10,960 nt of DNA. It comes from Alphaproteobacteria bacterium (GTDB taxonomy: Bacteria; Pseudomonadota; Alphaproteobacteria; Puniceispirillales; Marisalimonadaceae). A program made the position numbers and the translations under genes. Location of the stretch: positions 1-10,960 of the forward strand of contig JADHRC010000046.1 in NCBI GenBank assembly GCA_016777645.1, in the 5' to 3' direction. This document shows, one piece after another, positions 1 through 6,776 of this stretch. The notes beneath the pieces were generated by a model, which worked only from the letters and a program-made list of their open reading frames with translations, did no database searches and was not told the origin of the DNA. Position 1 is the first letter of the stretch; each line of letters begins with the position of its first letter.

Positions 1-183
1 ATTTTACGCTGGTAGGGTATAAACGCCACTGTATTTGGTGCGTAATACGATGAAGGTTTACACTTGGGCTCCACAACTAGCGTTATAGATGCAAGATAAG
101 CAACCAAGGGCACGTTTGAGGCACCTTGTTTATAAGATCTGTTTTGATCTAATGCTTTGTGGTGGGTAGAATGGTGGGTAAAG
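1..183. other. GC-enriched, possibly structured segment of unknown function (candidate ncRNA or element end, cut by window edge)
   Basis: I do not recognise this segment. About 43% of bases 1-180 are G or C by my count, well above the neighbouring DNA. In low-GC marine genomes that pattern often marks structured RNA. Read on the plus strand, these helices can form: 17-20 with 45-48 continuing as 23-25/41-43 and 27-29/38-40 (one bulged C, loop 30-37); ACGCTGG at 6-12 with CTAGCGT at 77-83 (one G-U); CAAGG 105-109 with CCTTG 124-128; AGATC 135-139 with GATCT 146-150; and CCACAA 71-76 with TTGTGG 157-162. The last crosses the 6-12/77-83 helix, so the two would make a pseudoknot with adjacent stems. 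All three plus frames contain stops. One minus frame is open but has no ATG. The conserved cores of tmRNA, RNase P RNA and SRP RNA were not found. A degenerate remnant of a mobile element beside the tRNA remains possible. Confidence 0.35.
160..180 (+). repeat. Short direct repeat TGGTGGGTA x2
   Basis: The nonamer TGGTGGGTA occurs at 160-168 and again at 172-180, separated by GAA, so the period is 12. It lies at the right end of the GC-rich segment, and the first copy overlaps the 3' strand of the proposed pseudoknot helix. No function is assigned. Confidence 0.6.
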
Positions 184-185
184 AT

Positions 186-207
186 TTTATATTATTAATA
201 ATATAAA
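186..207. repeat. 22-bp perfect AT-only palindrome
   Basis: Each arm is 11 bp (TTTATATTATT and its complement) with the dyad centre between 196 and 197. The palindrome lies between the GC-rich segment and the 3' side of tRNA-Ser. An RNA hairpin here would be weak because it has no G-C pairs. It could still contribute to transcript ends from either side or bind a protein. A palindrome this long is partly expected by chance in very AT-rich DNA. Confidence 0.5.
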
Positions 208-217
208 TTAAATCAAT

Positions 218-229
218 CACTTATAAGTG
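218..229 (-). terminator. 12-bp palindrome downstream of tRNA-Ser (possible weak transcript end)
   Basis: CACTTATAAGTG is a perfect palindrome five bases beyond the encoded CCA of the tRNA on the minus strand. It is followed in that direction by ATTGATTTAATTT. There is no proper U-run, so this is a poor match to a classical intrinsic terminator. It may only help define the 3' end of the tRNA precursor. Confidence 0.25.
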
Positions 230-234
230 TTTAA

Positions 235-324
235 TGGCGGATGGGGTGGGATTCGAACCCACGGAAGGCTTTCACCTTCGCCGGTTTTCAAGACCGGTAC
301 TTTCAACCGCTCAGTCACCCATCC
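235..324 (-). tRNA. tRNA-Ser (anticodon UGA)
   Basis: The minus strand folds as a complete class II tRNA with a long variable arm. The acceptor stem GGATGGG (318-324) pairs with CCCATCC (239-245). The discriminator is G (238), and CCA is encoded (235-237). The T arm lies at 246-262 with loop TTCGAAT. The anticodon stem CCGGT/ACCGG encloses loop CTTGAAA, placing anticodon UGA at 288-290, so it reads UCN serine codons (chiefly UCA). The variable arm can pair GAAGG with CCTTC around GAAAG, the usual serine-type extra arm. No intron or mismatch is seen. It is transcribed away from the downstream wall-enzyme operon. The 3' end of a tRNA is a common integration site, but no second copy of its 3' sequence is visible in this window. 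Confidence 0.97.
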
Positions 325-336
325 GGTAATTTAATT

Positions 337-365
337 TTCTTAAACTAGCGACTTAATGATAGCAA
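337..365 (-). promoter_or_regulatory. Possible promoter of tRNA-Ser
   Basis: On the minus strand, TTGCTA (360-365) resembles a -35 box. After a 17-base spacer comes TAAGAA (337-342), a weak -10 match. This would start transcription around 330, a few bases before the tRNA 5' end at 324. The rest of 325-470 is AT-rich with runs of A and T. It probably also holds the plus-strand promoter of the wall-enzyme genes, but no single site stands out. Confidence 0.3.
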
Positions 366-470
366 GATTTTTTTTTAATATTTTTCTTAAAAGAGTTTAT
401 ATATTTTTAATATATTTTTTCTTGCATTTAACATGGAAGGAATAAAGAATAATTAAAAAAGGTTACCAAA

Positions 471-1436
471 ATGAATGTCTCAAATGTTTTGATAAGTATT
501 ATATATGTAAGTTTTTTTATATTTTCTTTTAAAGCATTTTCTCAAAATGATTTTAATACTTTTTTATTAAAAATGTCCAAAGAGGCTGAACAAAAAGGTG
601 TTTCAACCCAGATAATTAAAGATTTTCAAAAAAAGTCAGTTTTTATACCACGCGTAATAGAGTTGGACCGGTCTCAACCTGAGTTTAAGTTAACACTAGA
701 TGAGTATTTAAAGAAAGTTGTAACTAGTTCTAGAATTAAAAAAGCTAATAAAAAATATAATGAAAATAAAGATATTTTAAAAAAAGTAAGCGAGTATTAT
801 GGTGTTCAACCACGATTTTTAGTTTCTCTATGGGGCATTGAAACTGATTTTGGAAGATTAACGGGTGGCTTTTCAGTTATTTCTGCGTTATCTACCCTGG
901 CTTTTGAAGGAAGACGTCATGAATATTTTAAAAAAGAGTTGTTAAATGCTCTCACTATAATTAATGAAGGACACATTTCTTTCGATAAAATGACTGGTTC
1001 GTGGGCAGGGGCAATGGGACAATGCCAATTTATGCCCTCAAGCTTTCTTAACTATGCAACAGATTGGAACAAGGACGGAAGTAAAGATATCTGGAATTCT
1101 AAACCAGATGTATTTGCATCTGCAGCTAATTATTTAAAAAAAGTAGGTTGGTCTAATCAGTTAACATGGGGAAGAAAAGTTTATTTAGGTAACTATAATA
1201 ATAAAGTTAATGATAAAAAATATGTTTCATTAAGTGACTGGACTTCGTCTGGAATACTTGATGAAAATAAAAATCATTTACCAAAAGTTAATGTAAAAGC
1301 TCGTCTTATAATACCTAAAAACTATGGTGAGTATGGTTATTTAGTGTATCGAAATTTTGATGCTCTTTTAAATTGGAATAGATCTAACTATTTCGCAATA
1401 GCTGTTGGCAAACTATCTGATACAATATATGAGTAA
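471..1436 (+). CDS. Lytic murein transglycosylase, MltB/SLT_2 family (periplasmic)
   Basis: This enzyme cleaves the MurNAc-GlcNAc bond of peptidoglycan, forming 1,6-anhydroMurNAc ends, in the periplasm. Residues 1-24 look like a secretion signal (hydrophobic run from about 7 to 20, then AFS before Gln25). There is no lipobox, so it is probably soluble, unlike lipoprotein MltB of Escherichia coli. The SLT_2 catalytic domain fills roughly residues 27-310. Diagnostic motifs are RVIELDRSQPEF (61-72), WGIETDFGR (121-129) with the presumed catalytic Glu124, and GSWAGAMGQCQFMPS (176-190). At 321 residues it lacks the C-terminal peptidoglycan-binding domain found in many alphaproteobacterial relatives. 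The ATG at 471 is preceded by AAGG (459-462) at a normal distance, and starting there preserves the signal peptide. The gene sits 42 bp before rlpA, another lytic enzyme. The family call is firm; the exact paralogue name is not. Confidence 0.93.
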   Translation: MNVSNVLISIIYVSFFIFSFKAFSQNDFNTFLLKMSKEAEQKGVSTQIIKDFQKKSVFIPRVIELDRSQPEFKLTLDEYLKKVVTSSRIKKANKKYNENKDILKKVSEYYGVQPRFLVSLWGIETDFGRLTGGFSVISALSTLAFEGRRHEYFKKELLNALTIINEGHISFDKMTGSWAGAMGQCQFMPSSFLNYATDWNKDGSKDIWNSKPDVFASAANYLKKVGWSNQLTWGRKVYLGNYNNKVNDKKYVSLSDWTSSGILDENKNHLPKVNVKARLIIPKNYGEYGYLVYRNFDALLNWNRSNYFAIAVGKLSDTIYE

Positions 1437-1478
1437 TTATGCGCATTAACCTTTTGAATTTAATTAAGCATTAAAATA

Positions 1479-2375
1479 ATGTATAAAAATCTTTTTATAT
1501 TATTATTATTAGCCTTCAACCAAGCCTGTACCTCTGGTATTGAAGTAGCTGCAAACCTAGGAAAAAAATATCTAATACCCAAAGATAACGAAGCTCCAAT
1601 TGCTAAACCTATCTATAAGGTTGGAAATAAGTATAATATAAAAGGTAAGTATTACTTCCCTAAAAAAGATCTTTATTATAATGAAACTGGTATTGCTTCA
1701 TGGTATGGCCCTAAATTTCATGGAAAACTTACTGCAAACGGAGAAATCTATAATCAATATGCCTTAACTGCTGCTCATAAAACATTACCAATGCCAAGCG
1801 CAGTCAAAGTAACTAATTTAAAAAACAACAAATCAATCATTTTACGTATCAATGATAGGGGACCTTTTGTTAATGACAGAATAATTGATTTATCTTCAAA
1901 AGCAGCGGACATTCTTGATCTTAAAAGGAAAGGTACTGGTTTAGTTAGAGTAACTATTTTAAAAGATGAAAGTCTCACTCTTGAAAAACTTGCAAAAAAA
2001 GGAATGTTTCCAGAAATTGCAGAACTACCAAAAATAGAAACTCCAATTGTAAATAAACCAGAGATTAATACAGTTAAAATTGAAGGGCCAGATAGCTTTA
2101 AAACAAAGAAAAAAATTAATTATGATTTAACTAATGAAAAAAAAGATTATAAAATTTATATTAAATTAGCTTCTTTTAGCTCTCGAGAAAATGCAGAATT
2201 AATGAGAGAAAAAGTTTCCTATTTAGAGAAAATGAAGATTTACAAAATTTCTAAAGGTAATAAAACTTTATACCAAGTTAAAGCTGGCCCATTTACAAGC
2301 GTTGAAAAGGTTGACTCTTTACATTCAATGCTCTTAGAAAAAGGAATGCAAGGTGCTAAAATTATTATTGAATAA
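1479..2375 (+). CDS. rlpA: RlpA family septal ring lytic transglycosylase (DPBB + SPOR domains)
   Basis: RlpA proteins act at division sites. In Pseudomonas aeruginosa RlpA is a lytic transglycosylase specific for peptidoglycan strands lacking stem peptides. The double-psi beta-barrel spans about residues 70-162, beginning GIASWYGPKFHGKLTANGE. Glu89, His100 (AAHKTLP) and Asp126 (NDRGPF) have the same mutual spacing, 11 and 26, as the functional E/H/D set of the Pseudomonas protein, so activity is likely. A SPOR domain, which recognises denuded septal glycan, occupies about 222-298 (YIKLASFSSRENAE, YQVKAGPF). A Lys-rich linker joins them. Residues 1-17 form a signal with Cys17, but the lipobox is FNQAC, a poor match at -3. 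Lipidation is therefore uncertain. The ATG at 1479 has no obvious Shine-Dalgarno sequence; it is chosen because it supplies the signal peptide. The gene lies between two other wall enzymes. Confidence 0.95.
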   Translation: MYKNLFILLLLAFNQACTSGIEVAANLGKKYLIPKDNEAPIAKPIYKVGNKYNIKGKYYFPKKDLYYNETGIASWYGPKFHGKLTANGEIYNQYALTAAHKTLPMPSAVKVTNLKNNKSIILRINDRGPFVNDRIIDLSSKAADILDLKRKGTGLVRVTILKDESLTLEKLAKKGMFPEIAELPKIETPIVNKPEINTVKIEGPDSFKTKKKINYDLTNEKKDYKIYIKLASFSSRENAELMREKVSYLEKMKIYKISKGNKTLYQVKAGPFTSVEKVDSLHSMLLEKGMQGAKIIIE

Positions 2376-2398
2376 AAAAAACAGGGATTTGTATATTT

Positions 2399-3559
2399 AT
2401 GAGGATATATAAGAGTTTACATATATTAAATTTTTTAATTTGTTTTTTTATCATAATACCTAAATCTTCATTAGCAAATTTTTTAGATATCACAACACCT
2501 GCCAAACAAGTTATAATTTATGATCATGAAACTGATGATGTTTTGTTTGAGAAAAATTCAAATGAAATCATGAAACCAGCTTCCATGGCAAAAGTTATGA
2601 CTGCATATATAGTCTTTGACAAGATAAAAGATAATTCTCTTAAAATCTCTGATACTTTTTTAGTTTCTGATAGAGCCTGGAAAATGGGGGGTTCTAGGTC
2701 TTTTTTAGAACTCAACAGCAATGTTTCTATTAAGGACTTATTGTTAGGCTTAATAGTTCAATCAGGAAACGACGCAGCAGTTGTTTTAGCAGAAGGCATT
2801 TCTGGAGACGAGGAAGCTTTCGCCAGAGAAATGAATAGATATGCAAAATTAATTGGAATGCAAAATACATATTTTACAAATTCTACAGGATGGCCTCATC
2901 CAGATCTTCAAACGACTTCAAAAGATTTGGTAATTTTAACAAAAAAAATGATCGAGGATTTTCCAGATTTGTACAAACTATTTGAAGAGAAAGTTTTTAC
3001 TTACAATAATATAAAACAATCTAATAGAAACCCTTTACTTTATTCAATGAGTGGAGCAGATGGTTTGAAAACAGGCCACACAATGGAGTCTGGATATGGC
3101 TTAATTGGTTCTGTAAAAAGGAATAATAGAAGAGTTACTATAGTTATTAATGGATTAAACAGTAAAAAAAAGAGAACATTTGAAAGTAAAAGACTTTTTA
3201 ATATTGTATTTAGAGAAACAAAACTTCTATCATTGTTCCAAAACAAAAAAAGCTTAACAAAAGCTGATGTTTGGTTGGGCAATGAAAAACAGATTGATTT
3301 AATTGCTGAAAAACCATTTAAAAAAATTATTTCCCCTTTTGAATATAATAAAACAAAAATACAACTTGAGTGGATGAACCCATTGCCTGCACCTATATCT
3401 AAAGGTGATAAAGTAGGCTCTATTTATATATCTATTCCTGGAAAAGAATTGATCAAAGAAAATTTGGTTGCAACAAAAGAAGTTGGTAAAATGTCACCCT
3501 TTTTAAGGTTTCAATCCATAATAAAATACTTACTTTATGGAGAAGTTCTTGGAAAATAA
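2399..3559 (+). CDS. Serine-type D-Ala-D-Ala carboxypeptidase (peptidase S11, low-molecular-mass PBP)
   Basis: This penicillin-binding protein removes the terminal D-Ala from peptidoglycan pentapeptides in the periplasm. All three active-site motifs are present: SMAK (62-65, nucleophile Ser62), SGN (122-124) and KTG (224-226). A signal peptide ends near SLA at 26. The S11 domain runs from about 29 to 265. It is followed by a beta-rich PBP5_C-like domain (about 275-365) and a short C-terminal segment (367-380, PFLRFQSIIKYLLY) that could be the usual amphipathic membrane anchor. Length (386) is typical of the DacA/DacC/DacF group; which name applies cannot be decided here. AGGGA at 2383-2387 lies 11 bases before the ATG, a rather long spacing. 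The 3' end overlaps tmk by 23 bp in another frame, implying coupled translation. The order S11 peptidase then tmk is common in Alphaproteobacteria. Confidence 0.95.
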   Translation: MRIYKSLHILNFLICFFIIIPKSSLANFLDITTPAKQVIIYDHETDDVLFEKNSNEIMKPASMAKVMTAYIVFDKIKDNSLKISDTFLVSDRAWKMGGSRSFLELNSNVSIKDLLLGLIVQSGNDAAVVLAEGISGDEEAFAREMNRYAKLIGMQNTYFTNSTGWPHPDLQTTSKDLVILTKKMIEDFPDLYKLFEEKVFTYNNIKQSNRNPLLYSMSGADGLKTGHTMESGYGLIGSVKRNNRRVTIVINGLNSKKKRTFESKRLFNIVFRETKLLSLFQNKKSLTKADVWLGNEKQIDLIAEKPFKKIISPFEYNKTKIQLEWMNPLPAPISKGDKVGSIYISIPGKELIKENLVATKEVGKMSPFLRFQSIIKYLLYGEVLGK

Positions 3560-4196
3560 ACCTAACTCTAGAAAAGGACTTTTTATTACTTTTGAAGGTG
3601 GTGAGGGAGCAGGAAAAACAACACAAATCAATCTTCTAAAAAGTTTTCTCAAAAAAAAAAATTTTAATGTTGTTACAACTAGAGAACCAGGAGGAACACC
3701 TGAAGGTGAAAGGGTAAGGAAGTTTTTAGTTTCTGGTAAAATTAATTCTTGGGATGCATACTCTGAAGCTTTAATTTTTAATGCTATTAGAAGAGAACAT
3801 ATAAATAAGGTTATAAAACCTGCAATTAATAACGGTTTAATAGTTTTGTGTGACAGATACGTAGATTCAACTATAGTTTATCAAGGAATAGCAGGAAATG
3901 TTGAACAAAAATTTTTGTTAGAATTGCATAGTAAATATTGTTACAATTTATATCCTCATTTAACCTTTTTTTTAAACTTGAGTCCATTAAAGGGTATGGA
4001 AAGAGTAAAAAAAAGAGTGGATCAGACAGAAAATAGATTTGAAAATTTAGGACTAAATTACCATACTAAAGTTTATGAAGGTTTTTTAAAATTACACAAA
4101 GAAAGTCCTAAAAGAATAATTAATATAGACGCTGATTTAAATGAAAACTTAGTTGCTAAAAGTATTTACTCTCATATATCCAAGCTAATTATATAA
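3537..4196 (+). CDS. tmk: Thymidylate kinase (dTMP kinase)
   Basis: Cytosolic kinase converting dTMP plus ATP to dTDP in dTTP synthesis. The P-loop GGEGAGKT occupies residues 21-28. The substrate-binding motif TREPGGTPEGE starts at 48, and the CDRYVDSTIVYQG block (105-117) carries the DRY triad typical of the family. The LID region around 156-168 (RVKKRVDQTENRF) is rich in Arg and Lys. Length of 219 residues is normal. The ATG at 3537 lies inside the 3' end of the carboxypeptidase gene and gives a ten-residue lead before the core. No Shine-Dalgarno sequence is evident, so reinitiation after the upstream gene is the likely route. The stop codon is separated from the holB ATG by a single base, the classic tmk-holB pair. 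Confidence 0.97.
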   Translation: MEKFLENKPNSRKGLFITFEGGEGAGKTTQINLLKSFLKKKNFNVVTTREPGGTPEGERVRKFLVSGKINSWDAYSEALIFNAIRREHINKVIKPAINNGLIVLCDRYVDSTIVYQGIAGNVEQKFLLELHSKYCYNLYPHLTFFLNLSPLKGMERVKKRVDQTENRFENLGLNYHTKVYEGFLKLHKESPKRIINIDADLNENLVAKSIYSHISKLII

Positions 4197-4197
4197 A

Positions 4198-5235
4198 ATG
4201 AATAAATTAATAAATAATGTCTCCTTTTATATAGACGAAGGTTTGCAGGAAGATATTCTTCTAAATGTAAAATCAAAAGCCGCTAATTCAATTATATTGG
4301 CTGGACCAAAAGGTTCGGGAAAATTACCCTTTTTACTTAAATTATCAAAATATCTTTTATGTAAGTTTGAAAACAATGAAGAAAAAAGTGACGATCCTAT
4401 CTCATTAAATAATATAAAGAAAAATAAATCATATTATCTTTTTGATAATAATACCCACCCAGATTTTTTTTATCTAACTAAAAATATTGAAAAAGATAAT
4501 AAAAACATTCCGATAGATAAAGTTAGAGAATTCAAAACATTTTTTTATAAAACATTTTCAATATCAAAAGTAAAAATTGCACTTATTAATTCAATTGAAG
4601 ATTTAAGCATAAACTCTTCTAATTTAATTCTTAAAACGTTAGAAGAATTACCAGAGAATTCATATGTTTTTATTGTTTGCAATGATCCTATTAATATTTC
4701 TGAAACTATTAAATCAAGATGCGCTCTTTTTTATGTTAACAGGATGATTCAAGAGAGTTTTATAGAAGTTATTAATAAATTATACCCACAAATTTCAGAA
4801 CAAGAAAAATTTTTTATTATTAATAATTCCATGGGATTACAAGGTCTTGCATCAGAGTTAATAAATGAAAATGTTTATCAACTATATGAATTAATATTGA
4901 ATGATCTAATTACTTCAAATGGTTTTTTAAATTTAAATGAGGATATATTACAAGTCATTAACTCAAAAGATCAGGAAAACCTTTTAAATTTTTTAAATAT
5001 AATTATCAATGACCTTTTAAAAAAATCTTTATTCTTTTTAAATGAAAAAAAATATTTAGAATTAACTCTAGAAAAAGAAAAAGAATTAATTCAAGTTATT
5101 ATACAAAAAAAGAATTATGCAGAACTTTTAAATCTATACTCTGAATTCAATAAAAATATGAGTATTGCAAATTCAATAAATTTGAATAAATCAGACATTT
5201 TAATTGATTGTTTCAAAGATTTATGTGGTATATAG
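4198..5235 (+). CDS. holB: DNA polymerase III delta' subunit (clamp-loader AAA+ protein)
   Basis: Delta' is a rigid, non-hydrolysing member of the clamp-loader complex that places the sliding clamp on primed DNA. The AAA+ fold is supported by a Walker A-like GPKGSGKL (36-43), a segment LILKTLEELP (143-152), and SRC (173-175), the arginine-finger motif conserved in clamp loaders. Walker A ends in Lys-Leu instead of Lys-Thr/Ser, so nucleotide binding is probably lost, which agrees with the structural role of delta'. The four-cysteine zinc module of E. coli delta' is not visible: Cys55 is followed by an acidic, cysteine-free stretch. The C-terminal half (about 190-345) is poorly conserved, helical and very rich in Asn, Lys and Leu. 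The identification also rests on its place, one base after tmk and 18 bp before metG. The start is fixed by that junction. Confidence 0.9.
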   Translation: MNKLINNVSFYIDEGLQEDILLNVKSKAANSIILAGPKGSGKLPFLLKLSKYLLCKFENNEEKSDDPISLNNIKKNKSYYLFDNNTHPDFFYLTKNIEKDNKNIPIDKVREFKTFFYKTFSISKVKIALINSIEDLSINSSNLILKTLEELPENSYVFIVCNDPINISETIKSRCALFYVNRMIQESFIEVINKLYPQISEQEKFFIINNSMGLQGLASELINENVYQLYELILNDLITSNGFLNLNEDILQVINSKDQENLLNFLNIIINDLLKKSLFFLNEKKYLELTLEKEKELIQVIIQKKNYAELLNLYSEFNKNMSIANSINLNKSDILIDCFKDLCGI

Positions 5236-5253
5236 ACGCAAAAGGTATTTTAT

Positions 5254-6774
5254 ATGTCTACTCCATTTTATATTACTACTCCTATTTACTACGTAAATGA
5301 CGTTCCTCATATAGGACATGCTTATACAACTTTAGCATGCGATATTATGGCAAGATTTAAAAGATTAGATGATAATGATGTTTTCTTTTTAACAGGAACC
5401 GACGAGCATGGTCAAAAAGTAGAAACGGCTGCAAAAAGTAAAAATTTAAAACCCAAAGAATTTGTTGATAAAGTTTCTATTAACTTTGTAAAACTTTTAG
5501 ATTGCATGAATTTTTCTAATGATGATTTCATTAGAACTACTGAAAAAAGACATTTTGATTCTTGTCAAAAAATTTGGAACAAACTAGTTGAAAATGGCAA
5601 TATTTACCTTGGAAAATATTCTGGTTGGTACGCAGTTAGAGATGAAGCTTTTTTTTTAGAATCTGAAATTGTAGACGGCAAAGCTCCCTCTGGTGCTCCT
5701 GTAGAGTGGGTTGAAGAGCCATCTTATTTTTTTAATTTATCAAAATGGCAAGATAAACTTTTAACGCTTTATGAGGAAAATGAAGACTTTATTAGTCCAA
5801 AGAGTAGGAGAAATGAGGTTGTTAGTTTTGTAAAAGGTGGACTTAAAGACCTTTCGGTTAGCAGAACGAGTTTTTCTTGGGGAATAAAAGTTCCTAATGA
5901 CGATAAACATATTATGTATGTATGGCTAGATGCACTAACAAATTATTTATCTGCTTGTGATTTTTCAAAAGATCAAAGTAATATGAAAGACTCAAAGTTT
6001 TGGCCTGCTGATATTCATATGGTTGGCAAAGATATCATAAGATTTCATGCTGTTTATTGGCCAGCTTTTTTAATGGCAGCGGATTTACCTCTTCCTAAAA
6101 AAGTTTTTGCTCATGGTTGGTGGACTAACGAAGGCAATAAAATATCAAAATCATTAGGTAATGTTATAAACCCTTTTGATTTAGTGGAAGAATATGGCGT
6201 TGATCAAATTAGATATTTTTTAATGAGAGAAGTTCCCTTTGGGAATGATGGAGATTTTTCAAAGTCTCAATTAATTAATAGAATTAATAGTGATTTAGCA
6301 AATAGTTATGGAAACCTTTTTCAAAGGGTAGTTTCTATGATTTTTAAGAATTGCAATGAGACAATTCCATTAAAACCAAAAAGTTTAAAAAATGAAGATA
6401 TAATTTTAATAAATTCAATTAAAAATAATATAAATGACTATAGGCTTTTAATAGATAATCAAAAATTTGATGTTTATTTAAAAAATGTCTGGTTAGTAAT
6501 ATCAGATGCTAACAAGTATACTGATGAACAAGCACCATGGACTCTTAGAAAAACTGATTTTAAGAGAATGGAGGTTGTCTTATTTACATTGATAGAGACT
6601 TTAAGGCAGATATCTTTATTACTGCAGCCTTTTTTGCCTAAAACTTCTACTTCCGTATTGGATCAAATAAAGATTCCTTCAAACAATAGACAAATTAAAG
6701 ACGTTGAAGTTATTTTTGGAGGAGGAGCTAAAATAGAGCTGCCAGAGCCATTGTTTCCAAGAGTACAGAATTAA
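5254..6774 (+). CDS. metG: Methionyl-tRNA synthetase
   Basis: Charges tRNA-Met, including the initiator, with methionine in the cytosol. The class I signatures are exact or near exact: HIGH at residues 19-22 and KISKS at 296-300. TGTDEHGQK (47-55) and the MYVWLDALTNYLSACD block (221-236) are typical of MetRS. The connective peptide around 124-150 (GWYAVRDEAF) lacks the zinc-binding cysteine pairs found in the E. coli type. At 506 residues there is no C-terminal tRNA-binding (EMAP/Arc1p-like) extension, so this is the short form common in Alphaproteobacteria. The anticodon-binding helical domain covers about 335-480. AAAGG at 5241-5245, eight bases before the ATG, is a clear ribosome site. Two bases separate its stop from tatD. 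Confidence 0.98.
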   Translation: MSTPFYITTPIYYVNDVPHIGHAYTTLACDIMARFKRLDDNDVFFLTGTDEHGQKVETAAKSKNLKPKEFVDKVSINFVKLLDCMNFSNDDFIRTTEKRHFDSCQKIWNKLVENGNIYLGKYSGWYAVRDEAFFLESEIVDGKAPSGAPVEWVEEPSYFFNLSKWQDKLLTLYEENEDFISPKSRRNEVVSFVKGGLKDLSVSRTSFSWGIKVPNDDKHIMYVWLDALTNYLSACDFSKDQSNMKDSKFWPADIHMVGKDIIRFHAVYWPAFLMAADLPLPKKVFAHGWWTNEGNKISKSLGNVINPFDLVEEYGVDQIRYFLMREVPFGNDGDFSKSQLINRINSDLANSYGNLFQRVVSMIFKNCNETIPLKPKSLKNEDIILINSIKNNINDYRLLIDNQKFDVYLKNVWLVISDANKYTDEQAPWTLRKTDFKRMEVVLFTLIETLRQISLLLQPFLPKTSTSVLDQIKIPSNNRQIKDVEVIFGGGAKIELPEPLFPRVQN

Positions 6775-6776
6775 CC

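Noticed and set aside
1..183. tmRNA, RNase P RNA, SRP RNA or cobalamin riboswitch
   Set aside because: Fragments such as GGGCTCCAC and GCCACTG recall parts of these families. However, the T-loop/CCA and tag reading frame, the RNase P core, the SRP core and the B12 box are all missing on both strands.
1..190. Minus-strand open frame across the left edge
   Set aside because: It stays open for about 60 codons, but it has no ATG, no ribosome site and an unlikely peptide. The higher GC of this stretch lowers stop-codon frequency, so openness alone means little.
422..450. Promoter for the lytic transglycosylase gene (TTGCAT, 17 bases, AAGAAT)
   Set aside because: The spacing is right, but the -10 is weak and the start would fall almost on the ribosome site, leaving too short a leader.
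1775..1978. Open frame on the minus strand inside rlpA
   Set aside because: It lies wholly opposite the conserved DPBB domain of RlpA, shows no family features and is a coding shadow.
2524..3282. Minus-strand open frames opposite the carboxypeptidase gene (2524-2721 and 3040-3282)
   Set aside because: Both are antisense to conserved S11 peptidase sequence and have no recognisable product or start signals.
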